This document shows, in pieces, positions 1 through 13,300 of a stretch of DNA of 64,000 nt. The position numbers were made by a program, and so were the translations under genes. Source of the DNA: Apostichopus japonicus (taxonomy: Eukaryota; Echinodermata; Holothuroidea; Aspidochirotida; Stichopodidae); assembly GCF_037975245.1 (NCBI RefSeq), contig NC_092562.1:11393001-11457000 (forward strand). Reading direction: 5' to 3'. Positions within the stretch are counted from its first letter, which is position 1. Every line of letters begins with the position of its first letter. The notes under the pieces were generated by a model that did not search any database, had not been told where the DNA came from, and saw only the letters and a list, made by a program, of their open reading frames with translations.

Positions 1-1878
1 TACATGTCGTCAATACCAGTCAGGACTGTGGAAAACATGTATGGGCAGACCAAAAATATAGAATTGAGTGGAATCGGTAATCACTTTGCTTAATGAATGT
101 TAAATTATGTAGGCTGTCTGAATTTGACAAAAAGAAAATTGTAATCTTATGTCGAGCTGTACCCGGGGAAGGTTCCATCATCAGACACTTTTTTTCCCCG
201 TCTTGCTCGCCAAGAGGCCGTAAACAAAGAGATGTAGTATTATTCCGACCGATTGATAACGGTGGGTCTACTTCTACACCGGCAAGGAATAGCTTTAGTC
301 TGTATGTAGCCAAATGGCCTTGAATGACTGTCCCTGTCATGACGTTGAACACAGAGAATGCAATAGAGAAAATTACTGCAGAAAGAGTGTGGTGAGTAGG
401 CTAATTAGTTTCTCTAAACTCTCCAATTTTTGGCTCACAGAACAAAGCAGCATCTATCCCATCGTTACGACCTAAGACGGGCTGCATCTTAATCGAGATC
501 ACATGGTTTTAATTTATTCTTGGGCCGTTAGTAAACTGTAAGACTGCCGTTTGGAAAAATTGCAACGTAGTGTCACTTTGTATGTGTGATGCGAGCCCAA
601 AATTGATAAAATCATCAGTGCTGAAACATGTCGGGTAACTGCACTCTGTAGATGCTTCGTTTCGATATGAATACCCACGAAACACCCTTATATGCAGTTG
701 TATAGGTAATCGAATGATCAAGCCAACGTTTGTGAAACATGTTATATGGTGGTCCACAGATGTATAACCCTTGCCCTTCATTTATTTGCCAGAAATTTTT
801 ATTTTAAGATGAATATTTTGTTTAAAAGTACTGCCGTTGAATCTTAAGGGGAAGAGTGCCCCACCTCCGTAATAATAATTTTTGTGTAGCAATTTCAGGT
901 TCACATTGTTTCGTCATTATATAGGGAGAAATAATGACGGAATTTGCTATCGTTCTCAGCATGCAGAACAATGGACTACATTTAGCTATATATAATATGG
1001 ATCAAGCAGCTTCTTATGACACCAATGCTTTGTCTGATCTTAATTGACTTTTCATGTCAGTCCATCCCACAGCATTTCTTTCTCTTTGTAATTCATGAAA
1101 GACAAAAAGATGTTTGTGCCAAGAGCAAGTCTTTGTTTGTTGTACGTAGATGTGTTTCTTTCTCTCTCTCTCACTGCTTCCATTCTTCTTTTAATAGTGG
1201 CTCAGTCGAAACGATTGATGATTTCCTGTAGTAGTGCTTTGATGAGCTCTGTTGAAAATAGAACATGGCATATGGGTTGTTTCTTTGTGTAGTCCCAGTT
1301 GTAAACTTGACCAGTAATCCGCCTATTGCATAACCTCTGTGGTCTTTGGAATTGTTGAAACTAATCATCATGTCACACAGACAAAGGCTGTTAAAATCTG
1401 GCCTGGTGGAAGAGCTTTTGGGAGGGAGGGAATTAGTGGTTCACACTGGTTAGTTAAGTAAACTCAGGTCAACTTTTGAACAAATTGTAAATTGGGATGT
1501 GATCTCACTTTAAATGATTGTTGGAAGGGAAAATATTTCTGAATTTACTAAATTAAATGGGTATCAAAAATTTTATTTCTTGAGTTACAAGTAACAACTG
1601 TTTCAAATCTTCACTTGGTTGAAACCACTGTCCAAACAGCCATATATAATATTGTAAAATAGTGATTAAAATCTGTTTCCTGGTCTGTATTGATTTAATA
1701 ACTTCCCCAGAAGATTGAAAATTTGATCAATATAATTGAACTGTAAACATGTACTGGACAAATAGCAGGTCTTCAAAGACATTCAGCTGATTAGTATCTG
1801 GTCTGTTACTCTTCCATATTCTTTAGTTCTAAAGTAATTTTATGTCACCTATATCATTTGGGTATTGTCTGAGAGGGG

Positions 1879-1945
1879 GGAGGGGGATGTGGGAAAGGGG
1901 AGGGGATGTGGGAAAGGGGATGGGGATGTGGGAAAGGGGATGTGG
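1879..1945. repeat. G-rich minisatellite, 19-20-bp unit, about 3 copies
   Basis: The unit GGATGTGGGAAAGGGGA recurs at 1885, 1904 and 1924. One strand is almost pure purine. Confidence 0.9.
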
Positions 1946-4900
1946 CATATAAGAGGAATATCAGACTGTCCCAGATTGTCTTGTATTCATGGTCATAACC
2001 CTTGCAAGGCAAATTAGTATCGGTCGTCCAGTTGCTTGAGACGAGCAAATATATGTTTGGACAACCACCACCAACTCTGAAAGTCGTCTGTCCGACAAAC
2101 AGACTCACAAACGACAAGTTGTTTACATTAAGTTCTGATTGCATTGTAACATCTACTCCCAAATAGGTACATTGGTATCATCCTTAAAGCAGGTGTTCTG
2201 TTAACCAAACCTACTCCTCTCCTACAGGTCACATATTGGTCATTGTTACTATCCTATGCCTTTTTGGGAGAGAGAGAGGGGGGGGGGGGGGGAGGACAAC
2301 GAAGTTTGTTGTTCACACAACTAAAAGTAAGGCCTGGTTGTCTCAGACAATATCTGTCGAAATTTTCCTTGCTTTTGCATTGCATGAAACCTATAAATTT
2401 ACAACACTTTGGCTATGAAGATGCAGGAACAAATGACATAATTAATAGTGTAATAAAGAATCTCTCAGAAGCTGCAATTGTGTGACATTGGATTACGCTC
2501 TGGTCAAGTCCTGTTCTGTAGTATGCACAAAATGCAGATTATAGTAAGTCATCTGTTATATGGCTGGAACAAGTTTTGATAAACTTTTACAGTGTCATTA
2601 TAAAATGTCAATATACCAAATAGTAACTTGTGACATGTTTCCAATTCAATCCCATATATCCCAGTTTATAAATTTGTTTTACACAGGTTTACATTGCTTT
2701 CATGTCGTGTAAAAAATGTTCTTCAGATTTTGAGTCCACAGTTCAGTATTTGTAAGACCCTTCAATACTGTATAAATGTGTCATTCAATATACAAAAAAT
2801 TTACTTAGTTCCTTGCTTAGCTGTTTCCCCACAACCTTAGCACTCTCGTTCTATTGTGCCTAGAAGGAACTGGTAACCTTTTAACACTGTGCACACCCTC
2901 TACGTCCGGCCCTCAATGCTAAATTACTGTAAATAAAGTGGATTTTACATTTAATCTGGTTCCATTTGGGACACATCACACTTTGTGTTCCGTACAGTAC
3001 CATACTAAACAAGCTGGAAGACTTGAACAAGATCACAAAATTAAGCTCCATATATGTTTGAAATTTACTTTGGCCCTCCCACTCCACATCTGCACTTTCC
3101 CATCTACCTAACTACACAGTGGAACGTTGTAGCACTGCACACTCGCTAGCTGGGCACTGCCCACTTACTCCTCCTTCTGAATGTACCATTCAGGAAAAAT
3201 GTTACAAATTTAAATAATGGTTTTCTTCATCTATTATAACAATGTTTATCTGACCAGTGTATTTAGGATGTCTTTTGCACATGTATGCTTTAGCTACAAT
3301 ATTGAAGTTCCTAACATGACGTAAGACTCGTTTACTGTCAACTCGATGTCCATTCGCCTTGAAATCTGCAAATGGGGAAATTTTCACCTTCTTTTAGCAC
3401 TATGACACCACACATTGACAAATTATCACAACCCCACATCTCCCAAACTTTGGCAGATTTTTTCCTTAGATATTTAGCTGGGGACGTTGTTGATCGTCAT
3501 AGGTCATCATCGTGACTAAGGTTGCTGTCATATTTAGCTAAGTACTGTATGCTCGTCCCTGCTGTGCAGTGTACATTGGCAACCTTGGCCGGTTAACCAA
3601 TAAGAGTGAGTGCAACAACCTTGGAAGCAGTGAACGTGTTCACATTATTCGGTTGGATATCTGCCATACATACTGTACATCTATGATGAAATGTGTTCCG
3701 TCGAGTATTAAAAACACTATATTGGCAATCTGTAGATTCATTGTTTGAAGATGTTCAAATCGTTGACATACCATTGATACGGTCTAGTTGCTGTTTGATG
3801 CAGAAAAACACTTTATGTAGGACAAAGATAGTACGTACTATTATACTGCAAGTGAAGTCTGGTAACATGGTACTTGCTTTGTATAGTAGAGTCTATGTTT
3901 TTTTTCGTCGATAATGTAAGCACTGCAGACAATCTCGCTCTGTTTTAAACCCTGGGAAAGTATGAAAAAATTGCCATTGTTCATAATTTCCTTGTCAGTT
4001 TCTCCATTGTTCATTGACCTTTGTCTATATGTTGCATCACACTGACATTGTGTATGATTACGGCTACGGCTACCATCGATGGATACATTATTTTGAATTT
4101 GTGTAGTGTTTCATTTTATGGTTAATTAATACCTTGAGAACTGGAGGCCAATTATACATGTATGTGGACCATTTGTGCCCATGTCTCATGTTTGATTCCC
4201 CTGACTACTGTAAGTAATACGAAGAAGACAGTCTGTGCGATGGTTGAGGAAATGGTTACACGTTTAGATTTTACCTCGTCGATGTTCACCTACTCGTAGT
4301 TGAGCAGAATATCGGTATGGTGCACCACTGTGGTTCATAGTAACACGATCCTGCGGCCTACAGCAGGTAGTGCTTGTCACTGGTAGTTAACATCCCTCAA
4401 CTCTTTCTGGCAAGTTACGATGCCGAGTTGCAGACTTGGCCCTCAACTTTCCGTCACCATGATGTTAAATATATTAAAACTCTTGGATAGATGATGTTAA
4501 AATGCAAATTTATTTTGTTAGCTCTAATACTGTAGCTACAGTAGTCTTTGAATGTAATTTAACCAGAGTAACTAATGCATTGTACTGCATATTGGTCTGT
4601 CAGTCTTTCCATCTGTCTGTGTGACTGTCAGCCTGTTTCTTTGTCACTCTTGATTTTCTGCGTTTCTCCACATAATTTGCCACTCTCTTACTCTATCATG
4701 GATTTTTTTTTTTTTTTTAAATGAATGTCCACTTCTGGGCTATCGTTACATAATACATTGCATTACATATTTGAATATAGCATTGTGCTATGTGATGCTG
4801 GATATAAAATCATCCCCTACTCCAAGATTTTCTCACAAATGAGGTTTAAAGGAGTGAGTCCCTCCAATATTTCAACCTCCAGAAATGCCGCCCTTATCAC

Positions 4901-7900
4901 AGTGGTATAAGATTGAAAAAAAAAGAGAAAAAAAAACAACTTCATCAACTCTTTGTTTCATTTTTTTTCGGAATAAAATTGGAAGATTAAACTTATCACT
5001 TTTATATGACTGGAGTATAGAACAGCATTAAAAACAAAAGAATGCAAAACCAACCAACACATTGTAGCAAAAGGTCATATATAGATGCTTCCATTTTGAA
5101 GATTGCATTGAGTTGCATTGAAGATGTATGTACATATATCTGTATACATGTGCTAAGTCAACTAAGTGACTACAATATTACAACCGACTGTACAAAGAGT
5201 CTCATTCCATTTTTTTTTTTCCTTCTTGTGGAGTGGTTTCCAGCAATCACAATATGTGCACCACATACAGTAACAACTGTATTGTCGTACCCCTCAATTG
5301 TTTGACGTTTTTATGCTGTGCTGCTGTATCAATTGTTCCGAGCTCTGTTAAGTTTGACCCTGCTAAAACAGATTTCATTGTTTTGCTGTATCAGAATTTC
5401 AGACATAAAAAAGAAAAAAGAAAAAGAAAGGAAGATACATTGTTTGACTTTTAGGTACTTGGCTCATTAATACAAAGCACTACCAAATATTAGACAGGTA
5501 CAGCTCTCACTGAAGAAGGCAGTAGTCTTTGTACAGATTGAGAAACTTAGCTGACAACGTCTAGTGGTTAAATTTTGTAAAATTATACAGCTCTATAAAT
5601 ATTAAGAGGCTATATGGCTGTATGTTGTGCTGATTTTGGAATGATATTGGCTGTTTTGGCTGTTGGTTTTTGGTTTGATGTTCTTAGTAGAATAACTCAA
5701 GCAGTAGATACCGTATCCCTTCCTCTGCCCTTCCTCTGTAACAATCCCCCTTCTCTGAAATATTTCCCTTGCGAAGCAGGTAATAATTTATACATCTCAG
5801 CAACTTGCCGACCATTTTGTATAGCATGTTGCGAGTCGATACTGGATAAATTAGTCTCTGCTTCTTCTTCCCCTCTTCCCATTTCAGGATACCAAACGTT
5901 ACAGTGTTTTCATTCATCTATAGATCACGGTAGCTGACTTTTGGACTTTAGTATGTTAGGTCAGCGACAATCCATTATTTCCCTTTTTTATTAGCTCAAC
6001 TTTTCGGTTACATGTGTTCATGGCTAGGCATCCACTTAGGGTTCCGTATAGGATATATGTGTCTAGTACCAAAAATAGTCAATAAATTGGTGTGTGGTCA
6101 TATTGGAAACAGTGAATTTGGAAGTATCCTGCCCTCACTGTTGCAGATCTGCTCTTGTCTCATCAGGTATCATCCTTCTTCATCCAACTAAATATTTGTC
6201 TCTGGATGCTAACTAACCCGAGTCCTTCTCCCTCCCCCCTTGTTTCTTATTATCTGATTTGCAAGCGGTGAGTATTGTTGGATTATTGCATGTAAATTTG
6301 TAGTGGAGTGTACTCCTGGGGGTGTAAGTCATTTGATTCCCAATGTTTACACAATTAGCACCCTCGATTGTTAATCTGTTATTTATCATTGCTTTTGCTA
6401 TTGTAATCTGCCCTGTGCACACGTTTACACTGACTACCACATCAAAGTTAATAGTGGAACTCACACACATGATCTCTCAGTACACAATCTTCAATGAACA
6501 AGTCTGCATGCATAATGAGCTTGCTGGCAACTAAGGCAGAGTCAAGGTGCTGTTACAAGCATCGCACTTCCTCCTTCTGCTGGTTGGCTAGGACATAGTG
6601 TTGTGACCCTGGTGGTGAATATGAAAACTTGATACACACAAAGTTGATTAGTGTGTGTGCGGCATGTGTGTGTGTGTGTGGGTGGGTGTTCATTGTATTA
6701 ATACATGTCAGGGACATCTTGCAGGCTGACAGGGATGTACAAGCAACAAACTGCTGCATTAGATAGTAGATTTTGTAGCAATGCAGTAAATGAACCAGTT
6801 ACTGTATTGTAGTAAAGGACACTACACTAGAATGACATTTTTTATCCCACTGTTTTTTCTAACTTACAGCATCCTGGTATCATTTGTGAAAAGTTAACAC
6901 ATAGGTGGTCTGCTGGGTGGCCATGCTATTTTCCCCATTTATTTAGGTGACCATTACATTTTGTTAATAAAAATTCATGGGACAAGATCATTCTCCTCAT
7001 TTTGAACTCAGGGATAAGTACCTACATTGTACATTTTAATTTAGGGGAATGAATTGTGAGGTTATGTTAGTGTATATTTGGTGGTCCTATGTTCTCAAAT
7101 GCTCAAGGTGGTGGAACACATCATCAACTATTTTGTGTAATTAAGATAAAAATCCAATGCCAAAAGCTTGAAGGACACTGGAAGCCTTATTGTTTGTCTC
7201 CTAAGGGTGCAACATGATTTTCGTGTGAATTACAGGCTATATGGAATTATACAATGATCTGGGTTGCATTTACCTGTGAGCCATGAATGAAATTTATGTT
7301 TGTAGTAGGCCTAGCAGAACATCACAGCTTAGGCCTAGGTTAAAGCTATAGATCTCAATGAATGGGTAACATTATTCAGGGCCTTTTGAAAAAAGTTGTC
7401 GATAGCCCAGGGGGGATGACAGCACACATGAAATCCAGGGACTGTCCACAGCTATATTATTGTTATCTACCATGTAACATTAAGATTCATCTAGAATCAC
7501 ATCATGTGGTTATGCCTATACAGTGTGTATTGGTTGTGCATCGTCTTCTCCAGGTAATATGAATGGTAAGTTATGTTAGGAAACACATCACGAAAGTAAC
7601 AGAACATAGAAGCAGCCTCTCATCGAGCTCGCCAAAAGTTTTATAGACTGGGGCAATAAATTTGTCTTTTGGTAGGATGTTCTTATATTATTGTGGTAAT
7701 TACATTGCAGTATGAGATCCTAACATATAAAACCAAAATGTTACTGCACGGTATTTAGGCATGCTATATATCCACTACACAAATTGGGAAGGAGTTGTTT
7801 ATCATATAATTTTTGGCAAGAGCTGTCATTGAAGTAAGATTTAAATTTAATATAATTCGTATACAGGCATTTTATGTTGACACTGCTCAGTGGTAGTACT

Positions 7901-8147
7901 TGCCAACAGTTGCAAAGTGAGAAATGAAACTGAATGATGTGTGGGCTTACATATAAATATTGTCACCTGACACAAGTTAACCCTATTCCCAATTATGTCT
8001 AGGTAATATACTGCAGACATTGAGATGTGCCACCAACATAATGTGAGAACTGCATCTATGGTTTGCTCTTGATGTCATTGTGGCAATCTCAGACCGTGTC
8101 TCATTCATGACCTACCAGTTGGAAGAGTTGAATTGTGGGCCTCAAAA

Positions 8148-8198
8148 TAACTATTTCAATAACTATTTCAATGCTTATTTCAATAACTATTTCAATGC
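8148..8198. repeat. 12-bp tandem repeat (CAATAACTATTT)
   Basis: Four imperfect copies of AA(C/T)(A/T)ACTATTTC, the third with GCTTATTT. The apparent NNYFN peptide on + is a by-product of the repeat. Confidence 0.85.
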
Positions 8199-8404
8199 CA
8201 CAAATACCCTTAATATCACATACAGTATAAATGCCAAGAGCAGCAATGCTGCAGAAGCACAGCTAAGAATCTATTTGAGAAATTTGTTGATGACAAAAAT
8301 ATTTTTTTCCTGAACAAGTTTGGTTCACCACCATTCATACATAATATCCACAACATTGCAGCAGATTTAGACAAACCCTCTGGGAGGAGTAGTACTATTT
8401 TTTT

Positions 8405-9530
8405 ATTCCTTGCCGGAGGCAAAAGGAATTTTTGGATGGCGTTTGTGTCTGTGTTTGTGTGTTAATGTATGTGTGACATGTCACACTTGCTTGTAAACAG
8501 GGTAACTCAAAAAGTTAATGGTGGATTAACTTCATACTTGGTATGTTGATCCATTTTATTGAGTACAAGAAGCCTATTGTTTTCTGTGAAGTTTGGGTTC
8601 ACAGAGCTAAAAGTCTGCAAAATTTGTGAACACGATCACCCAAAAAAGTACATTTTGTTGAACTTCATACTTGGTATGCAGATTCAGCTTATTGATCACA
8701 AGAACCCTATTGAAATTGGTGGACGTGAAAGGTCATTTTCAGTCAACATTTAAAAGAAAGTCTGAAAAACCTGGTAAACACAATAACGCAAGAAGTACAT
8801 CTTTCTTGAACTTCATACTAAGTATGTAGATCTAGCTTGGTGAGTGCAAGAATCCTATCGCAATTTGTAGAGGTCAAGGTCACATGTGGTCAACAGGGCC
8901 TCAAAGTCTGCAAAAACGTTTAAACATGATTAAAGCTTCAATTAATCTGTGTCAAATTCAGTTCAGTTTATTTCTATGAAAGGGCTCTATAAGTCTTCAT
9001 TGAAACAAACCTGGCATCTAGGTAATGAAATCTGCTTCTGAGAACTTTAATACTCTTGCTTTAAACGTGAACTTAATCCTCCTATAAGGGTTTTTCCCTC
9101 TGAGCTTCAAGGGGTCAATAGGTTATCTCAAATGGACCAAACTGGCTCAAGGGGTCAATAGGTTATCGCAAATGGTGGAAAACTTGGCCATTTTCTAGAA
9201 AATATTTTACAGTGCATAAACAATGTCATATTAGCTGAACATATGTTTAAAGGGATTTGCTAGCCCTTAGTTGGTAAAATGTGTCTTTATTTCACATCTA
9301 GAACAACTTCTTCAAAAAACTTCTTCAAAAATGTCGGTCTAAAACAATTAGACTGTAAAATCCTTATAAGTGAATGACATGGTAGATGCCCACCAGGGGT
9401 AACATCTAAAAAGCTTTTCTGGTTCTCACAAGTTTAATTCTTGGACAAATTTAACTCACTTGCTCTACATTAGTCAGATAGTTACAGTATTTCGAGAAAG
9501 GGGAGGAATCACTGGCTTTCTGGTTCATTT
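8405..9530. repeat. Dispersed repeat family R1, copy 1 (long form)
   Basis: It starts with a near-palindrome ATTCCTTGCCGGAGGCAAAA then GGAAT (8405-8429), followed by GT-rich sequence. Three internal units with the core ACTTCATACTTGGTATG or a close variant follow, at 8531, 8664 and 8812. A right part matches 53534-54130 at high identity (shared strings include AATGAAATCTGCTTC, CTCAAATGGACCAAACTGGC and CACAAGTTTAATTCTTGGAC). A GGGGTCAATAGGTTAT block is duplicated at about 9112 and 9150. No long open frame, so it looks non-autonomous. No target duplication was identified. Confidence 0.85.
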
Positions 9531-12514
9531 TTCAGACAATAAACTCTTGTGACCTCAAATGACCTTCAAATTTATAAAATGATTGCATGTTGTTTGCAAA
9601 ACTCAACTTACCCAAACAACTGACCAAATTTCAGCCAAATCGAATGAAAAATGACGAAATGGCAGTCATTCAAACACGGTGGCACAATGTGACAGAATGT
9701 TGGCAGAATCACATGATCTCACAAGGGCTATAGCTTTCAGCTGAGCAGTATGATATATTCCATGGTGCACTTATACCACTGTAAATGATATTTTCATAAT
9801 GTACCAATTCTCTTTCTTTACTTAGTTTTCTTTGTTTTCCATAAATTTGTCCCTGTCATACGACTTCACATTGTCATTAATATTTTCAATCATAACGGCT
9901 CCAGCCTGTCAGCTCTGCAGTAGTTTGTATTTGAAGGCAGGTACATATATTAATATCACTGTTGGTAAATACCTGATCCAGTAAATTTCGTGGGGTTGTT
10001 GGAACAGCCTCATGTCACCTCCCATCCCATGGCTCCCACCCCGCACCTCCCACCCCGCACCTCCCACCCCACCCCGCACACCCCCACCCCACACCATACA
10101 ATTTTTTCACAAATTTGAATATTGTATAATATTGAACATCTCGTAATATTATGTCGTATCCATATTTTGGCAAGGAACTCTTCAACCTGCTAGCTATACC
10201 TGGATGCATATTGTAAAATGCTTTGTAGAACACCAAAGACTAATCTACCTAGGTTCGTTTGCTTCACTTTATATTAATATCGATGTTGTACAAGATTGAT
10301 GAAACAAGAGTGTAATGATCAACCGGTTCCCGTACAACAAAAGCAATCGTTGGCCGAGTCAGCTGTTTGCAACCCTCGTGATCAACACTGTCATGTATGC
10401 AGCGTAAAATGGAGATTTTAGAAACTAAAATAAGGAAAGACACACAACCGAGAACATTTCCAAATAAATTTGCGATAGTTACCGACAGGGCTAATACCAT
10501 TTGTCGAAAGTTTAAAAATGTACGTATGTGATAAAATATACACGTTTCAATTCTTTCCAATGGAAAAGAGAACCTTAATTAAGGCAAATTGGTTTGCTGG
10601 TGGCAACCATCTTGATGGCTATGGAAATGCCTCGACTTCTCTCAGGGAGGCCTCTTGAAGGGTACTGTACGGACACCTCGACTTGAAGGACTTCATTGTA
10701 TAATATGGATGTGGTATACGTAAAGTACATATTGCATGCGTGCATGTAGTTGCTCCTTCATCCAAGGCTGTGTACACAAATATATAGATTACTACTGTAT
10801 GCTACCACTAAGTGTTATATTGCTTGTAATGAAGATTTTGACTAGGTAGACCTATTGTTTACAGTGTGGGGGTTTGATCAATACTGATTGCACAAATCAA
10901 CTGCAAAGGAAAAGAACAAATTTGCTTATTCCAAAATTAGAACTGTGTAGCTTTTAAAAAGGCAATTCTCATTAGGATTCTTGCACAAGATTACAATACA
11001 GTTTTAACAGGTAGGATGGTGACTACAAGAATCTATTTACCGACTGTGTGAGTTATGTATAGACTCAGAATAATACGTACATCAAAATAAAGGGTACAGA
11101 TGAAATATGTGGGTTGGATTACACGCAGGTCACAACTGTCTCAAATAAGGAGGTCTGATCGTGAATGATGCATTTTGGGAAGATATAACATAACACACAA
11201 CATTATGGTCTTTCATTTCATCTCAAAGTCATTTTTTTTGTGAGGAAGTGGTTGGATTCCGTCAATTTTCAGTTGGTGTTTCTGCCACTGAACATTTAGG
11301 GAGTTAAAAGAAAGAATGTACCAAACACGTAACTTGCAGAAATCGTTTGTAACGTTTAACAACCTCAGACCTTGCACCTACAGTACTTGTTGACTATCAG
11401 ACATTTCCAGCAATTTAAGGGGAAGAACATAAAAACATCTACACTAATCTAATTCTACATACAGCTTTCAAAAAATGACTGATTGGCTCAACAAATTGTG
11501 ATAAATACTGTACTTATAAATAAGAACACAGACTTCATTTTAAACCAAAACAACAATTCAAAATTTTATGCCCCAAAGGTAATGAGGGCAGTATTGAAGA
11601 ACTTAGCATGCATAGACTCTAGATGTGTGTAACCTGGTTAATTCACTTTGGCTTTTGAGTACAACGTTTCTGCACGCTCTGCTGTGTTGGGCGAATCTAA
11701 CCATAATAGTAATTACCGACCATGATCTGCATCATCATCATTGCCGAATTTGCAATCCGAGGACCCCCGCACAATTCTGCAAGGTCTGTAAGAGTGACTC
11801 CATGGTCATCGGTTTCGTGGAAATCAAACAGGATTTTATTCTGGTGTCATTCACTGGTTGGTCTACAGATTACAATATCAGAATTTGTTAAAGGGTCACA
11901 TGATTCGGCAGCATCTTGTGTTATGAAAGAATACACTACTAGCTGATTTTGAGTTTTTTAAAATTTATTTCACAAGGAGAATTAAAGCACTGTGCATGTT
12001 GGTAGTTAGTACAGTATTACAACGAAACTCTTCAAGTAATTAAGATACTGTGTAGCTGCTGCCATAGAGAGACAGTGTATGTTGAACAAAATATTTAAGA
12101 ACAACGTAGAGTCCGTCTGCAGTATGCTTTTGGTCTAGATGTATCTTTGTTGTAAAAATGGCAAGAAATATGACAGGAAATCAAGTAATATCTAGGATTG
12201 TAAGCTTCAATCTTAGTTTGGACAAGGAAACATTGGATCTCACCTGCCACTCTCCATGTACCATACAACAACTACAACACTGTTGGTCTACCATTTAGTG
12301 ACACTTTATGTGCTAATTGGTGACATTTATTGTCCACAGGTTGGCACCCACACCTATGACAGTAGTATTGGTATTGGCAAATTGGATCGACTATCATTTG
12401 CCATGCTACTATCTAACTTTCATTACACATACAAATTACATGCAATCTCAGGGAATAAGCTGATGTTCATATATATATATATATATGTGTCCCAGTTTTG
12501 AAAGCTCTGAACTT
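9531..12514 (+). other. Intron, no gene seen
   Basis: AT-rich sequence. The only notable item is a C-rich minisatellite at 10019-10098 (CACCCCGCACCTCC units). A 98-codon open frame on the minus strand (10264-10560) has a hydrophobic stretch but no splice context or recognised family. TA repeats lie at 12470-12486. Confidence 0.5.
10019..10098. repeat. C-rich minisatellite
   Basis: Repeats of CCCACCCCGCACCTCC, about 14-16 bp, degenerating into CCCCACCCCACACC. Gly/Trp-rich open frames on the minus strand here come from the repeat. Confidence 0.85.
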
Positions 12515-12650
12515 GTAAAAGTACGATGGCACCTGTGTGCAACACTATACAGTACTATACATCTTCACACTTGTATGTAGCAATCTGCCCGTTTTGCTTT
12601 GTTTGCAATTGGGATACCTAATAAATTATTCCCTGGATCTATGAGATATG
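12515..12650. repeat. Dispersed repeat family R2, copy 1
   Basis: Shares with 36945-37060 the ordered blocks CTATACATCTTC(A/G)CACTTG, a CCC(A/G)TTTTGC-like block and AATAAATTATTCCCTG. The end of the unit (ATAAATTATTCCCTG) is the best-kept part, as in the 3' end of a short retroelement; that reading is inference. Confidence 0.6.
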
Positions 12651-12890
12651 ATTCAAAAACTAAGAATCTAGTATTCATTGTCAGTATCGTACAGTTTCAT
12701 ATTCGTTTTAATCGTTGTGTATATATACATACATTTTGTACATTAAATTGTGCTGAAGATAGATACAAGGTTGTGGGAGTCAGAAATACCGCTGACCTAA
12801 ATTTAAATGTGGCTTTATGTTGGAGAGTCTGTCTTGCTTTTCTGATCTGGTTCTCACTTCCTTGTTTGTACCAGTCAAAGGAGCCAGATT

Positions 12891-12923
12891 GCGAATTCTC
12901 ACTTCTGCGAATTCTCACTTCTG
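12891..12923. repeat. 16-bp tandem duplication
   Basis: GCGAATTCTCACTTCT occurs twice back to back. Confidence 0.9.
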
Positions 12924-13075
12924 TTTGCATAAAGCTGACAATACTATTTAGAGGTTTCCGTGGACACAAAATTGGACGAGAAACCGGCAGTCGTGTTTCC
13001 TCTGTTCCCCCCCCCCCCCCAGGTCCACGTTCTGAATCATGTCTGATTTTCCTTGTTTCCGTTGTTCTGTTACAG

Positions 13076-13177
13076 AGTGCGGCAGGACCGAACTCAGTCA
13101 TGGGCCAGATGCCTCCCACAGATGGAATGCCAGGAGGTCCGCCCCCTAGCGGACCTGTACCACCAGGTTTCTTTCAG
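13076..13177 (+). CDS. SSBP3: SSBP exon A (102 nt, phase 0 to 0)
   Basis: Acceptor is TTACAG at 13070-13075 and donor is GTACGC at 13178. It encodes 34 residues beginning SAAGPNSVMGQMPP and ending GPVPPGFFQ. Vertebrate SSBP proteins have SAAA(A)PSPVLG-(I/M)PP-DGMP...PPGFFQ immediately after the conserved FHDY that closes the N-terminal domain, and the intron falls before the same serine here. A four-residue stretch (PPSG) is longer than in the vertebrate proteins. The acceptor lies downstream of a C14-15 tract (about 13006-13020) that itself ends in AG at 13021-13022. Using that upstream AG would add 53 nt of unrelated sequence, so the downstream acceptor was chosen on homology. Confidence 0.93.
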
Positions 13178-13267
13178 GTACGCTGAAGCTGGGGTTTGTA
13201 GTTTGCAAAGGGAAACGGCGATAAGTTGCTCTGAAAAATACAAGAAATGCTTTATTGTGGTTGAATG

Positions 13268-13300
<33 letters not shown>

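Larger units (their letters stand above)
1..8404 (+). other. Intronic or 5' region of the SSBP gene, no exon recognised
   Basis: No segment here matches the LisH region that must precede exon A (no WWCVFWDLYC-like or YVYEYLL-like coding segment seen), so the 5' exons probably lie left of base 1 and this is intron. Open frames are short and overlap on both strands without coding character. Contents seen: a 19-20-bp minisatellite at 1879-1945, poly-G at about 2279-2292, poly-T at 4700-4718 and 5211-5221, a GT-rich run at 6654-6690 and a 12-bp repeat at 8148-8198. Confidence 0.6.

Noticed and set aside
3202-3387. Minus-strand open segment preceded by an AG-type acceptor (TTTGCAG), basic composition
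   Set aside because: No matching donor, no neighbour exon and no recognised family; may be a transposon remnant.
5614-5937. 107-codon + frame
   Set aside because: Unremarkable composition, overlapped by open frames on the other strand, no domain.
10264-10560. 98-codon minus-strand frame with a hydrophobic stretch
   Set aside because: Single open frame in AT-rich intron without family resemblance or supporting signals.
11700-11900. Minus-strand segment reading FDFHETDDHGVTLTDLAEL, faintly EF-hand-like
   Set aside because: Loop spacing and residues do not fit an EF-hand, and no splice partners are visible.
13006-13022. Alternative acceptor after the poly-C tract
   Set aside because: It would add 53 nt with no homology; the downstream acceptor matches the family exon boundary.
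12599-13075. The open frame containing exon A continues upstream for about 160 codons
   Set aside because: The SSBP match begins exactly at the serine after TTACAG (13070-13075); the upstream part has no family resemblance, and the poly-C tract makes a Pro run. It is intron that happens to stay open.
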